NCBI RefSeq assembly: GCF_032854445.1
Contig: NW_027018106.1
Span: forward strand, 1 to 64,000
Source of the DNA: Liolophura sinensis
Lineage: Eukaryota > Mollusca > Polyplacophora > Chitonida > Chitonidae
Length of the DNA: 64,000 bases
Direction of reading: 5' to 3'
Part shown: one piece after another, positions 24,160-38,080 of the stretch
Layout: every line of letters starts with the position of its first letter
Numbering within the stretch: the first letter of the stretch is position 1
Notes under the pieces: generated by a model
Told to the model about the DNA's origin: nothing
Database searches by the model: none
Seen by the model: only the letters and a program-made list of their open reading frames with translations
Program-made: the position numbers and the translations under genes

Positions 24160-24626
24160 ACTATATTCAACTTTTGACTATAATTTATGTGCCCTTCGGT
24201 AGCCCAGAAGACGTCAAATCTATCGGCTAAGCCCATTCAGCTCACAAAACACAAGGTACTTGATACAGTCTGCTGTGAAAAGTACAACTAAACACTGACC
24301 CACATTTATAAGGTGCCAAAAGATGTGGAATTGGGCCAGGCATCGGCAGCTGTTAAAAAATTGCAAATATCCCTGGTTTCCATGGAGTAAGAGCTGTTGC
24401 TGGGCACGTGATTATGACATAAATGATCATTGATCTGTCGCTACAGCCAAAAGTATTGGTCGGAGAGCAACGCGGTTTGCACCATTCGATTTGTCGTCAC
24501 AAAATACGTCGGATTAGCCTCTTACTAGTAGCACTGGAACAGTTTGTCCACTTTTGCATTTTTGCTTCGTCTTTTTGTTAAATGAAATCGGCTAAACTGT
24601 ACTCTGTACAATCGCGACTGGTCATT
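24160..24626 (+). repeat. Shortened type A monomer (467 bp) with an 82-bp internal deletion
   Basis: The unit reads gcccattcagctcac and then directly aaaacacaaggtacttg at 24245/24246. Compared with the intact A unit at 25723, the segment equivalent to 25809-25890 is missing, which is 82 bp. Start-to-start distance is 467 bp, exactly 549 minus 82. I see no clear microhomology at the junction. Downstream bases remain mostly type A. It is the only deletion larger than a few bases that I found in the window. Confidence 0.93.
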
Positions 24627-26274
24627 ACTATATTCAACTTTTGACTATAAGTTATGTGCCCTTCGGTAGCCCAGAAGACGTCAAATCTTTCGGCTAAGCC
24701 CATTTAACTCACCCAGCAATTGCCTTACTTCTAAGTCAAGACAATCTTAATGTCTTTATCTACGTGTAGAAAAACCACACCATTTGTACGTGAAAAACAC
24801 AAGGTACTTGATACAGTCTGCTGTAAAAAGTACAACTGAACACTAACCCACTTCAGTAAGGTGCCAAAAGATGCAGAATTGAGCCAGGCATCGGCAGCTG
24901 TTGAAAAATTGCAAATTTCCCTGGTTTCCATGGAGTAAGAGCTGTTGCTGGGCACGTGAATATGACATAAATGATCATTCAATTGTCACTACAGCCAAAA
25001 GTATTGGTCGGAGAGCAACGCGGTATGCACCATTCGATTTGTCGTCACAAATACGTCGGATTAGCCTCTTACCAGCAGCACTGGAACAGTTTTTCCACTT
25101 TTGCATTTTTGCCTGGTCTTTTTGTTAATTGAAACCGGCTACACTGCACTCTGTACAATCGCGACTGGTCATTACTATATTCAACTTTTGACTATAAGTT
25201 ATGTGCCCTTCGGTAGCCCAGAAGACCTGAAATCTTTGGGCTAAGCCCATTTAACTCACCCAGCAATTGTCTTATCTCTAAGTCCAAGACAATCTCAATG
25301 TCTTTATTTACGTGTAGAAAAACCACACCATTTGTACGTGAAAAACACAAGGTACTTGATACAGTCTGCTGTAAAAAGTACAACTGAACACTGACCCACT
25401 TCAGTAAGGTGCCAAAAGATGCGGAATTGAGCCAGGCATCGGCAGCTGTTGAAAAATTGCAAATTTCCCTGGTTTCCATGGAGTAAGAGCCGTTGCTGGG
25501 CACGTGATTATGACATAAATGATCATTCAATTGTCAGTACAGCCAAAAGTATTGGTCGGAGAGCAACGCGGTTTGCACCATTCGATTTCTCGTCACAAAA
25601 TACGTCGGATTAGCCTCTTACCAGCAGCACTGGAACAGTTTTTCCACTTTTGCATTTTTACCTGCTCTTTTTGTTAATTGAAATCGGCTACACTGTACTC
25701 TGTACAATCGCGACTGGTCATTACTATATTCAACTTTTGACTATAATTTATGTGCCCTTCGGTAGCCCAGAAGACGTCAAATCTATCGGCTAAGCCCATT
25801 CAACTCACCCAGCAATTGTCTTACTTCTAAGTCCAAGACAATCTCAATGTCTTTATCTACGTGTAGAAAAACCACACCATTTGTACATAAAAAACACAAG
25901 GTACTTGATACAGTCTGCTGTGAAAAGTACAACTAAACACTGACCCACATTTATAAGGTGCCAAAAGATGTGGAATTGGGCCAGGCATCGGCAGCTGTTA
26001 AAAAATTGCAAATATCCCTGGTTTCCATGGAGTAAGAGCCGTTGCTGGGCACGTGATTATGACATCAATGATCATTGATCTGTCGCTACAGCCAAAAGTA
26101 TTGGTCGGAGAGCAACGCGGTTTGCACCATTGGATTTGTCGTCACAAAATACGTCGGATTAGCCTCTTACTAGTAGCACTGGAACAGTTTGTCCACTTTT
26201 GCATTTTTGCTTCGTCTTTTTTATGTTAATTGAAATCGGCTAAACTGTACTCTGTACAATCGCGACTGGTCATT

Positions 26275-26823
26275 ACTATATTCAACTTTTGACTATAAGT
26301 TATGTGCCCTTCGGTAGCCCAGAAGACGTCAAATCTATCGGCTAAGCCCATTCAACTCACCCAGCAATTGTCTTACTTCTAAGTCCAAGACAATCTCAAT
26401 GTCTTTATCTACGTGTAGAAAAACCACACCATTTGTACATCAAAAACACAAGGTACTTGATACAGTCTGCTGTGAAAAGTACAACTAAACACTGACCCAC
26501 ATTTATAAGGTGCCAAAAGATGTGGAATTGGGCCAGGCATCGGCAGCTGTTGAAAAATTGCAAATTTCCCTGGTTTCCATGGAGTAAGAGCTGTTGCTGG
26601 GCACGTGATTATGACATAAATGATCATCCAATTGTCACTACAGCCAAAAGTATTGGTCGGAGAGCAACGCGGTTTGCACCATTCGATTTGTCGTCACAAA
26701 ATACGTCGGATTAGCCTCTTACTAGTAGCACTGGAACAGTTTTTCCACTTTTGCATTTTTGCTTCGTCTTTTTGTTAATTGAAATCGGCTAAACTGTACT
26801 CTGTACAATCGCGACTGGTCATT
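26275..26823 (+). repeat. A* mosaic monomer, third copy
   Basis: This copy has the same A-patch-A structure with catccaattg near 26628, and again follows an A unit (25723). It is nine monomers to the right of the second copy once the 82-bp deletion near 24245 is allowed for. Its gtacatcaaaaac near 26438 is a private change. Confidence 0.85.
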
Positions 26824-29800
26824 ACTATATTCAACTTTTGACTATAAGTTATGTGCCCTTCGGTAGCCCAGAAGACGTCAAATCTTTCGGCTAAGCCCAT
26901 TTAACTCACCCAGCAATTGCCTTACTTCTAAGTCCAAGACAATCTTAATGTCTTTATCTACGTGTAGAAAAACCACACCATTTGTACGTGAAAAACACAA
27001 GGTACTTGATACAGTCTGCTGTAAAAAGTACAACTGAACACTGACCCACCTCAGTAAGGTGCCAAAAGATGCAGAATTGAGCCAGGCATCGGCAGCTGTT
27101 GAAAAATTGCAAATTTCCCTGGTTTCCATGGAGTAAGAGCTGTTGCTGGGCACGTGATTATGACATAAATGATCATTCAATTGTCACTACAGCCAAAAGT
27201 ATTGGTCGGAGAGCAAAGCGGTTTGCACCATTCGATTTGTCGTCACAAAATACGTCGGATTAGCCTCTTACCAACAGCACTGGAACAGTTTTTCCACTTT
27301 TGCATTTTTGCCTGGTCTTTTTGTTAATTGAAATCGGCTACACTGTACTCTGTACAATCGCGACTGGTCATTACTATATTCAACTTTTGACTATAAGTTA
27401 TGTGCCCTTCGGTAGCCCAGAAGACGTCAAATCTATCGGCTAAGCCCGTTCAACTCACCCAGCAATTGCCTTACTTCTAAGTGCAAGACAATCTCAATGT
27501 CTTTATCTACGTGTAGAAAAACCAGACCATTTGTACATAAAAAACACAAGGTACTTGATACAGTCTGCTGTGAAAAGTACAACTAAACACTGACCCACAT
27601 TTATAAGGTGCCAAAAGATGCAGAATTGGGCCAGGCATCGGCAGCTGTTAAAAAATTGCAAATATCCCTGGTTTCCATGGAGTAAGAGCCGTTGCTGGGC
27701 ACGTGATTATGACATCAATGATCATTGATCTGTCGCTACAGCCAAAAATATTGGTCGGAGAGCAACGCGGATTGCACCATTCGATTTCTCGTCACAAAAT
27801 ACGTCGGATTAGCCTCCTACTAGTAGCACTGGAACAGTTTTTCCACTTTTGCATTTTTGCTTCGTCTTTTTGTTAATTGAAATCGGCTAAACTGTACTCT
27901 GTACAATCGCGACTGGTCATTACTATATTCAACTTTTGACTATAAGTTATGTGCCCTTCGGTAGCCCAGAAGACGTCAAATCTTTCGGCTAAGCATATTT
28001 AACTTACCCAGCAATTGTCTTACTTCTAAGTCCAAGACAATCTCAATGTCTTTATCTACGTGTAGAAAAACCACACCATTTGTACGTGAAAAACACAAGG
28101 TACTTGATACAGTCTGCTGTAAAAAGTACAACTGAGCACTGACCCACTTCAGTAAGGTGCCAAAGGATGCGGAATTGAGCCAGGCATCGGCAGCTGTTGA
28201 AAAATTGCAAATTTCCCTGGTTTCCAAGGAGTAAGAGCCGTTGCTGGGCACGTGATTATGACATAAATTATCATTCAATTGTCACTACAGCCAAAAGCAT
28301 TGGTCGGAGAGCAACGCGGTTTGCACCATTCGATTTCTCGTCACAAAATACGTCGGATTAGCCTCTTACCAGCAGCACTGGAACAGTTTTTCCACTTTTG
28401 CATTTTTACCTGGTCTTTTTGTTAATTGAAATCGGCTACACTGTACTCTGTACAATCGCGACTGGTCATTACTATATTCAACTTTTGACTATAAGTTATG
28501 TGCCCTTCGGTAGCCCAGAAAACCTGAAATCTTTGGGCTAAGCCCATTTAACTCACCCAGCAATTGCCTTACTTCTAAGTCCAAGACAATCTTAATGTCT
28601 TTATCTACGTGTAGAAAAACCACACCATTTGTACGTGAAAAACACAAGGTACTTGATACAGTCTGCTGTAAAAAGTACAACTGAACACTGACCCACCTCA
28701 GTAAGGTGCCAAAAGATGCAGAATTGAGCCAGGCATCGGCAGCTGTTGAAAAATTGCAAATTTCCCTGGTTTCCATGGAGTAAGAGCTGTTGCTGGGCAC
28801 GTGATTATGACATAAATGATCATTCAATTGTCACTACAGCCAAAAGTATTGGTCGGAGAGCAAAGCGGTTTGCACCATTCGATTTGTCGTCACAAAATAC
28901 GTCGGATTAGCCTCTTACCAACAGCACTGGAACAGTTTTTCCACTTTTGCATTTTTGCCTGGTCTTTTTGTTAATTGAAATCGGCTACACTGTACTCTGT
29001 ACAATCGCGACTGGTCATTACTATATTCAACTTTTGACTATAAGTTATGTGCCCTTCGGTAGCCCAGAAGACGTCAAATCTATCGGCTAAGCCCGTTCAA
29101 CTCACCCAGCAATTGCCTTACTTCTAAGTGCAAGACAATCTCAATGTCTTTATCTACGTGTAGAAAAACCACACCATTTGTACATAAAAAACACAAGGTA
29201 CTTGATACAGTCTGCTGTGAAAAGTACAACTAAACACTGACCCACATTTATAAGGTGCCAAAAGATGCAGAATTGGGCCAGGCATCGGCAGCTGTTAAAA
29301 AATTGCAAATATCCCTGGTTTCCATGGAGTAAGAGCCGTTGCTGGGCACGTGATTATGACATCAATGATCATTGATCTGTCGCTACAGCCAAAAATATTG
29401 GTCGGAGAGCAACGCGGATTGCACCATTCGATTTCTCGTCACAAAATACGTCGGATTAGCCTCCTACTAGTAGCACTGGAACAGTTTTTCCACTTTTGCA
29501 TTTTTGCTTCGTCTTTTTGTTAATTGAAATCGGCTAAACTGTACTCTGTACAATCGCGACTGGTCATTACTATATTCAACTTTTGACTATAAGTTATGTG
29601 CCCTTCGGTAGCCCAGAAGACGTCAAATCTTTCGGCTAAGCATATTTAACTTACCCAGCAATTGTCTTACTTCTAAGTCCAAGACAATCTCAATGTCTTT
29701 ATCTACGTGTAGAAAAACCACACCATTTGTACGTGAAAAACACAAGGTACTTGATACAGTCTGCTGTAAAAAGTACAACTGAGCACTGACCCACTTCAGT

Positions 29801-30117
29801 AAGGTGCCAAAGGATGCGGAATTGAGCCAGGCATCGGCAGCTGTTGAAAAATTGCAAATTTCCCTGGTTTCCAAGGAGTAAGAGCCGTTGCTGGGCACGT
29901 GATTATGACATAAATTATCATTCAATTGTCACTACAGCCAAAAGCATTGGTCGGAGAGCAACGCGGTTTGCACCATTCGATTTCTCGTCACAAAATACGT
30001 CGGATTAGCCTCTTACCAGCAGCACTGGAACAGTTTTTCCACTTTTGCATTTTTACCTGGTCTTTTTGTTAATTGAAATCGGCTACACTGTACTCTGTAC
30101 AATCGCGACTGGTCATT
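26824..30117 (+). repeat. Tandem duplication of a 1647-bp three-monomer unit
   Basis: Copy 1 is about 26824-28470 and copy 2 about 28471-30117. They share rare variants 1647 bp apart: acccacctcag (27048, 28697), gagcaaagcgg (27212, 28860), caaaaatattgg (27745, 29392), gcggattgc (27768, 29415), gcatatttaacttaccc (27992, 29640), ttccaaggag (28223, 29871) and aaaagcattgg (28295, 29941). The only internal difference I noticed is accagacc near 27530 against accacacc near 29170. The exchange point is in the first ~100 bp of the unit, because 28519 and 30166 share cagaaaacctg while 26873 has cagaagacgtc. This is the youngest-looking duplication in the window. Confidence 0.93.
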
Positions 30118-33100
30118 ACTATATTCAACTTTTGACTATAAGTTATGTGCCCTTCGGTAGCCCAGAAAACCTGAAATCTTTGGGCTAAGCCCATTTAACT
30201 CACCCAGCAATTGCCTTACTTCTAAGTGCAAGACAATCTCAATGTCTTTATCTACGTGTAGAAAAACCACACCATTTGTACGTGAAAAACACAAGGTACT
30301 TGATACAGTCTGCTGTAAAAAGTACAACTGAACACTGACCCACTTCAGTAAGGTGCCAAAAGATGCGGAATTGAGCCAGGCATCGGCAGCTGTTGAAAAA
30401 TTGCAAATTTCCCTGGTTTCCATGGAGTAAGAGCCGTTGCTGGGCACGTGATTATGACATAAATGATCATTCAATTGTCACTACAGCCAAAAGTATTGGT
30501 CGGAGAGCAACGCGGTTTGCACCATTCGATTTGTCGTCACAAAATACGTCGGATTAGCCTCTTACCAACAGCACTGGAACAGTTTTTCCACTTTTGCATT
30601 TTTACCTGGTCTTTTTGTTAATTGAAATCGGCTACACTGTACTCTGTACAATCGCGACTGGTCATTACTATATTCAACTTTTGACTATAAGTTATGTGCC
30701 CTTCGGTAGCCCAGAAGACCTGAAATCTTTCGGCTAAGCCCATTTAACTCACCCAGCAATTGCCTTACTTCTAAGTGCAAGACAATCTCAATGTCTTTAT
30801 CTACGTGTAGAAAAACCACACCATTTGTACGTGAAAAACACAAGGTACTTGATACAGTCTGCTGTAAAAAGTACAACTGAACACTGACCCACATTTATAA
30901 GGTGCCAAAAGATGCAGAATTGGGCCAGGCATCGGCAGCTGTTGAAAAATTGCAACTATCCCTGGTTTCCATGGAGTAAGAGCCGTTGCTGGGCACGTGA
31001 TTATGACATCAATGACCATTGATCTGTCGCTACAGCCAAAAGTATTGGTCGGAGAGCAACGCGGTTTGCACCATTCGATTTGTCGTCACAAAATACGTCG
31101 GATTAGCCTCCTACTAGTAGCACTGGAACAGTTTTTCCACTTTTGCATTTTTGCTTCGTCTTTTTGTTAATTGAAATCGGCTAAACTGTACTCTGTACAA
31201 TCGCGACTGGTCATTACTATATTCAACTTTTGACTATAAGTTATGTGCCCTTCGGTAGCCCAGAAGACGTCAAATCTTTCGGCTAAGCCCATTTAACTCA
31301 CCCAGCAATTGTCTCACTTCTAAGTGGAAGACAATCTCAATGTCTTTATCTACGTGTAGAAAAACCACACCATTTGTACGTGAAAAACACAAGGTACTTG
31401 ATACAGTCTGCTGTAAAAAGTACAACTGAACACTGACCCACTTCAGTAAGGTGCCAAAAGATGCGGAATTGAGCCAGGCATCGGCAGCTGTTGAAAAATT
31501 GCAAATTTCCCTGGTTTCCATGGAGTAAGAGCCGTTGCTGGGCACGTGATTATGACATCAATGATCATTCAATTGTCGCTACAGCCAAAAGTATTGGTCG
31601 GAGAGCAACGCGGATTGCACCATTCGATTTCTCGTCACAAAATACGTCGGATTAGCCTCTTACCAGCAGCACTGGAACAGTTTGTCCACTTTTGCATTTT
31701 TACCTGGTCTTTTTGTTAATTGAAATCGGCTACACTGTACTCTGTACAATCGCGACTGGTCATTACTATATTCAACTTTTGACTATAAGTTATGTGCCCT
31801 TCGGTAGCCCAGAAGACGTCAAATCTATCGGCTAAGCCCATTCAACTCACCCAGCAATTGTCCTACTTCTAAGTCCAAGACAATCTCAATGTCTTTATCT
31901 ACGTGTAGAAAAACCAGACCATTTGTACATAAAAAACACAAGGTACTTGATACAGTCTGCTGTGAAAAGTACAACTAAACACTGACCCACATTTATAAGG
32001 TGCCAAAAGATGCAGAATTGGGCCAGGCATCGGCAGCTGTTGAAAAATTGCAACTATCCCTGGTTTCCATGGAGTAAGAGCCGTTGCTGGGCACGTGATT
32101 ATGACATCAATGATCATTGATCTGTCGCTACAGCCAAAAGTATTGGTCGGAGAGCAACGCGGTTTGCACCATTCGATTTCTCGTCACAAAATACGTCGGA
32201 TTAGCCTCCTACCAGTAGCACTGGAACAGTTTTTCCACTTTTGCATTTTTGCTTCGTCTTTTTGTTAATTGAAATCGGCTAAACTGTACTCTGTACAATC
32301 GCGACTGGTCATTACTATATTCAACTTTTGACTATAAGTTATGTGCCCTTCGGTAGCCCAGAAGACGTCAAATCTTTCGGCTAAGCCCATTTAACTCACC
32401 CAGCAATTGTCTCACTTCTAAGTGCAAGACAATCTCAATGTCTTTATCTACGTGTAGAAAAACCACACCATTTGTACGTGAAAAACACAAGGTACTTGAT
32501 ACAGTCTGCTGTAAAAAGTACAACTGAACACTGACCCACTTCAGTAAGGTGCCAAAAGATGCGGAATTGAGCCAGGCATCGGCAGCTGTTGAAAAATTGC
32601 AAATTTCCCTGGTTTCCATGGAGTAAGAGCCGTTGCTGGGCACGTGATTATGACATCAATGATCATTCAATTGTCGCTACAGCCAAAAGTATTGGTCGGA
32701 GAGCAACGCGGATTGCACCATTCGATTTCTCGTCACAAAATACGTCGGATTAGCCTCTTACCAGCAGCACTGGAACAGTTTTTCCACTTTTGCATTTTTG
32801 CCTGGTCTTTTTGTTAATTGAAATCGGCTACACTGTACTCTGTACAATCGCGACTGGTCATTACTATATTCAACTTTTGACTATAAGTTATGTGCCCTTC
32901 GGTAGCCCAGAAGACCTGAAATCTTTGGGCTAAGCCCATTTAACTCACCCAGCAATTGCCTTACTTCTAAGTGCAAGACAATCTCAATGTCTTTATCTAC
33001 GTGTAGAAAAACCACACCATTTGTACGTGAAAAACACAAGGTACTTGATACAGTCTGCTGTAAAAAGTACAACTGAACACTGACCCACTTCAGTAAGGTG

Positions 33101-34509
33101 CCAAAAGATGCGGAATTGAGCCAGGCATTGGCAGCTGTTGAAAAATTGCAAATTTCCCTGGTTTCCATGGAGTAAGAGCTGTTGCTGGGCACGTGATTAT
33201 GACATAAATGATCATTCAATTGTCACTACAGCCAAAAGTATTGGTCGGAGAGCAACGCGGTTTGCACCATTCGATTTCTCCTCACAAAATACGTCGGATT
33301 AGCCTCTTACCAGCAGCACTGGAACAGTTTGTCCACTTTTGCATTTTTGCCTGGTATTTTTGTTAATTGAAATCGGCTACACTGTACTCTGTACAATCGC
33401 GACTGGTCATTACTATATTCAACTTTTGACTATAAGTTATGTGCCCTTCGGTAGCCCAGAAGACCTGAAATCTTTGGGCTAAGCCCATTTAACTCACCCA
33501 GCAATTGCCTTACTTCTAAGTGCAAGAAAATCTCAATGTCTTTATCTACGTGTAGAAAAACCACACCATTTGTACGTGAAAAACACAAGGTACTTGATAC
33601 AGTCTGCTGTAAAAAGTACAACTGAACACTAACCCACTTCAGTAAGGTGCCAAAAGATGCGGAATTGAGCCAGGCATCGGCAGCTGTTGAAAAATTGCAA
33701 ATTTCCCTGGTTTCCATGGAGTAAGAGCTGTTGCTGGGCACGTGATTATGACATAAATGATCATTCAATTGTCACTACAGGCAAAAGTATTGGTCGGAGA
33801 GCAACGCGGTTTGCACCATTCGATTTGTCGTCACAAAATACGTCGGATTAGCCTCTTACAAGCAGCACTGGAACAGTTTTTCCACTTTTGCATTTTTGCC
33901 TGGTCTTTTTGTTAATTGAAACCGGCTACACTGCACTCTGTACAATCGCGACTGGTCATTACTATATTCAACTTTTGACTATAAGTTATGTGCCCTTCGG
34001 TAGCCAAGAAGACCTGAAATCTTTGGGCTAAGCCCATTTAACTCACTCAGCAATTGCCTTACTTCTAAGTGCAAGACAATCTCAATGTCTTTATCTACGT
34101 GTAGAAAAACCACACCATTTGTACGTGAAAAACACAAGGTACTTGATACAGTCTGCTGTAAAAAGTACAACTGAACACTAACCCACTTTAGTAAGGTGCC
34201 AAAAGATGCGGAATTGGGCCAGGCATCGGCAGCTGTTGAAAAATTGCAAATTTCCCTGGTTTCCATGGAGTAAGAGCCGTTGCTGGGCACGTGATTATGA
34301 CATAAATGATCATTCATTTGTCGCTACAGCCAAAAGTATTGGTCGGAGAGCAACGCGGATTGCACCATTCGATTTCTCGTCACAAAATACGTCGGATTAG
34401 GCTCTTACTAGTAGCACTGGAACAGTTTTTCCACTTTTGCATTTTTGCCTGGTGTTTTTGTTAATTGAAATCGGCTACACTGTACTCTGTACAATCGCGA
34501 CTGGTCATT
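30118..34509 (+). repeat. Block C, C/A chimera, B, A, B, C, C, C
   Basis: Units start at 30118, 30667, 31216, 31765, 32314, 32863, 33412 and 33961, all exactly 549 bp. The pairs 30667-31764 and 31765-32862 look like a 1098-bp dimer repeat in their right parts, sharing gcaactatccc (near 30953 and 32051), cctcctac (near 31107 and 32205) and gtctcacttc (near 31311 and 32409). Three C units follow. Confidence 0.82.
30667..31215 (+). repeat. Chimeric monomer, C/B left, type A right
   Basis: The left part reads gacctgaaatctttcggctaagcccatttaac, gtacgtgaaaaac and aactgaacactgaccc. From about 30887 it reads as type A: acatttataagg, gatgcagaattggg, catcaatgaccattgatctg, ctactagtagc, gcttcgtc, ggctaaactg. 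The switch is about 220 bp into the unit, at the same phase as the opposite chimera at 15369. The type A palindrome here is damaged by one base (gacc for gatc near 31014). Confidence 0.87.
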
Positions 34510-37500
34510 ACTATATTCAACTTTTGACTATAAGTCATGTGCCCTTCGGTAGCCCAGAAGACGTCAAATCTATCGGCTAAGCCCATTCAACTCACCCAGC
34601 AATTGTCTTACTTCTAAGTCCAAGACAATCTCAATGTCTTTATCTACGTGTAGAAAAACCACACCATTTGTACATAAAAAACACAAGGTACTTGATACAG
34701 TCTGCTGTGAAAAGTACAACTAAACACTGACCCACATTTATAAGGTGCCAAAAGATGTGGAATTGGGCCAGGCATCGGCAGCTGTTAAAAAATTGCAAAT
34801 ATCCCTGGTTTCCATGGAGTAAGAGCCGTTGCTGGGCACGTGATTATGACATCAATGATCATTCAATTGTCACTACAGCCAAAAGTATTGGTCGGAGAGC
34901 AACGCGGTTTGCACCATTCGATTTCTCGTCACAAAATACGTCGGATCAGCCTCTTACCAGCAGCACTGGAACAGTTTTTCCACTTTTGCATTTTTGCCTG
35001 GTCTTTTTGTTAATTAAAACCGGCTACACTGCACTCTGTAAAATCGCGACTGGTCATTACTATATTCAACTTTTGACTATAAGTTATGTGCCCTTCGGTA
35101 GCCAAGAAGACCTGAAATCTTTGGGCTCAGCCCATTTAACTCACCCAGCAATTGCCTTACTTCTAAGTGCAAGACAATCTCAATGTCTTTATCTACGTGT
35201 AGAAAAACCACACCATTTGTACGTGAAAAACACAAGGTACTTGATACAGTCTGCTGTAAAAAGTACAACTGAACACTAACCCACTTCAGTAAGGTGCCAA
35301 AAGATGCGGAATTGAGCCAGGCATCGGCAGCTGTTGAAAAATTGCAAATTTCCCTGGTTTCCATGGAGTAAGAGCCGTTGCTGGGCACGTGATTATGACA
35401 TAAATGATCATTCAATTGTTACTACAGCCAAAAGTATTGGTCGGAGAGCAACGCGGTTTGCACCATTCGATTTCTCGTCACAAAATACGTCGGATTAGCC
35501 TCTTACCAGCAGCACTGGAACAGTTTTTCCACTTTTGCATTTTTGCCTGGTCTTTTTGTTAATTGAAATCGGCTACACTGTACTCTGTACAATCGCGACT
35601 GGTCATTACTATATTCAACTTTTGACTATAAGTTATGTGCCCTTCGGTAGCCCAGAAGACGTCAAATCTATCGGCTAAGCCCGTTCAACTCACCCAGCAA
35701 TTGCCTTACTTCTAAGTCCAAGACAATCTCAATGTCTTTATCTACGTGTAGAAAAACCAGACCATTTGTACATAAAAACCACAAGGTACTTGATACAGTT
35801 TGCTGTGAAAAGTACAACTAAACACTGTCCCACATTTATAAGGTGCCAAAAGATGCGGAATTGGGCCAGGCATCGGCAGCTGTTAAAAAATTGCAAATAT
35901 CCCTGGTTTCCATGGAGTAAGAGCCGTTGCTGGGCACGTGATTATGACATCAATGATCATTGATCTGTCGCTACAGCCAAAAGTATTGGTCGGAGAGCAA
36001 TGCGGTTTGCACCATTCGATTTCTCGTCACAAAATACGTCGGATTAGCCTCTTACTAGTAGCACTGGAACAGTTTTTCCACTTTTGCATTTTTGCTTCGT
36101 CTTTTTGTTAATTGAAATCGGCTAAACTGTACTCTGTACAATCGCGACTGGTCATTACTATATTCAACTTTTGACTATAAGTTATGTGCCCTTCGGTAGC
36201 CCAGAAGACGTCAAATCTTTGGGCCAAGCCCATTTAACTCACCCAGCAATTGCCTTACTTCTAAGTGCAAGACAATCTCAATGTCTTTATCTACGTGTAG
36301 AAAAACCACACCATTTGTACGTGAAAACCACAAGGTACTTGATACAGTCTGCTGTAAAAAGTACAACTGAACACTGACCCACTTCAGTACGGTGCCAAAA
36401 GATGCGGAATTGAGCCAGGCATCGGCAGTTGTTGAAAAATTGCAAATTTCCCTGGTTTCCATGGAGTAAGAGCCGTTGCTGGGCACGTGATTATGACATA
36501 AATTATCATTCAATTGTCACTACAGCCAAAAGTATTGGTCGGAGAGCAACGCGGTTTGCACCATTCGATTTCTCGTCACAAAATACGTCGGATTAGCCTC
36601 TTACCAGCAGCACTGGAACAGTTTTTCCACTTTTGCATTTTTACCTGGTCTTTTTGTTAATTGAAATCGGCTACACTGTACTCTGTACAATCGCCACTGG
36701 TCATTACTATATTCAACTTTTGACTATAAGTTATGTGCCCTTCGGTAGCCCAGAAGACGTCAAATCTATCGGCTAAGCCCGTTCAACTCACCCAGCAATT
36801 GCCTTACTTCTAAGTCCAAGACAATCTCAATGTCTTTATCTACGTGTAGAAAAACCAGACCATTTGTACATAAAAAACACAAGGTACTTGATACAGTCTG
36901 CTGTGAAAAGTACAACTAAACACTGACCCACATTTAAAAGGTGCCAAAAGATGCGGAATTGGGCCAGGCATCGGCAGCTGTTAAAAAATTGCAAATATCC
37001 CTGGTTTCCATGGAGTAAGAGCCGTTGCTGGGCACGTGATTATAACATCAATGATCATTGATCTGTCGCTACAGCCAAAAGTATTGGTCGGAGAGCAATG
37101 CGGTTTGCACCATTCGATTTCTCGTCACAAAATACGTCGGATTAGCCTCTTACTAGTAGCACTGGAACAGTTTTTCCACTTTTGCATTTTTGCTTCGTCT
37201 TTTTGTTAATTGAAATCGGCTAAACTGTACTCTGTACAATCGCGACTGGTCATTACTATATTCAACTTTTGACTATAAGTTATGTGCCCTTCGGTAGCCC
37301 AGAAGACGTCAAATCTTTGGGCCAAGCCCATTTAACTCACCCAGCAATTGCCTTACTTCTAAGTGCAAGACAATCTCAATGTCTTTATCTACGTGTAGAA
37401 AAACCACACCATTTGTACGTGAAAACCAAAAGGTACTTGATACAGTCTGCTGTAAAAAGTACAACTGAACACTGACCCACTTCAGTACGGTGCCAAAAGA

Positions 37501-38080
37501 TGCGGAATTGAGCCAGGCATCGGCAGTTGTTGAAAAATTGCAAATTTCCCTGGTTTCCATGGAGTAAGAGACGTTGCTGGGCACGTGATTATGACATAAA
37601 TTATCATTCAATTGTCACTACAGCCAAAAGTATTGGTCGGAGAGCAACGCGGTTTGCACCATTCGATTTCTCGTCACAAAATACGTCGGATTAGCCTCTT
37701 ACCAGCAGCACTGGAACATTTTTTCCACTTTTGCATTTTTACCTGGTCTTTTTGTTAATTGAAATCGGCTACACTGTACTCTGTACAATCGCGACTGGTC
37801 ATTACTATATTCAACTTTTGACTATAAGTTATGTGCCCTTCGGTAGCCCAAAATACGTCAAATCTATCGGCTAAGCCCATTCAACTCACCCAGCAATTGT
37901 CTTACTTCTAAGTCCAAGACAATCTCAATGTCTTTATCTACGTGTAGAAAAACCAGACCATTTGTACATAAAAAACACAAGGTACTTGATACAGTTTGCT
38001 GTGAAAAGTACAACTAAACACTGACCCACATTTATAAGGTGCCAAATGATGCAGAATTGGACCAGGCATCGGCAGCTGTT
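34510..38080 (+). repeat. Segmental copy 1: A/C chimera, C, A, B, A, B, part of A
   Basis: The part from about 35990 to 38060 recurs at about 43130-45200, offset 7137 bp (13 monomers). Shared rare variants are gagcaatgcgg, gggccaagcc, cagtacggtgcc, gcagttgttg, tcgccactgg, catttaaaagg, gattataacatc, gtgaaaaccaaaagg, gagacgttgc and ccaaatgatgcag. Around 34315-34460 the match is to 42545-42690 instead, offset 8235 bp (15 monomers), through catttgtcgc, gcggattgc, taggctcttac and tggtgttttt. The copies thus differ by two monomers. The unit at 34510 is itself an A-to-C chimera, switching between about 34790 and 34870. Confidence 0.88.

Larger units (their letters stand above)
18115..26823 (+). repeat. 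Block of 16 monomers B C A B C A A* B C C C A B C A A*
   Basis: Units start near 18115, 18664, 19212, 19761, 20308, 20856, 21408, 21956 and onward to 24160, 24627, 25723 and 26275. This block has the densest one-base indels in the window, especially 19100-23400. It also holds a 5-bp insertion in gcccaattcattta near 23681, a 3-bp insertion in cgtcttttttatg near 26221 and an 82-bp deletion near 24245. The B unit at 18115 and the one at 21956 share aagttcaagacaatc, seven units apart, which links the 17.0-18.9 kb and 20.9-22.8 kb stretches as segmental copies. Confidence 0.8.

Noticed and set aside
26218-26226. Possible functional insertion (cgtcttttttatg)
   Set aside because: It is a three-base change next to a T run in one copy only, most simply a slippage event or a sequencing error.
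34755-35279. Longest plus-strand reading frame, 174 codons
   Set aside because: It exists because two stop codons present in nearly all other copies are lost here by single substitutions (tcggatcagcc near 34943 and gggctcagccc near 35125). It is not longer in related copies, crosses a monomer boundary and resembles no protein I know.
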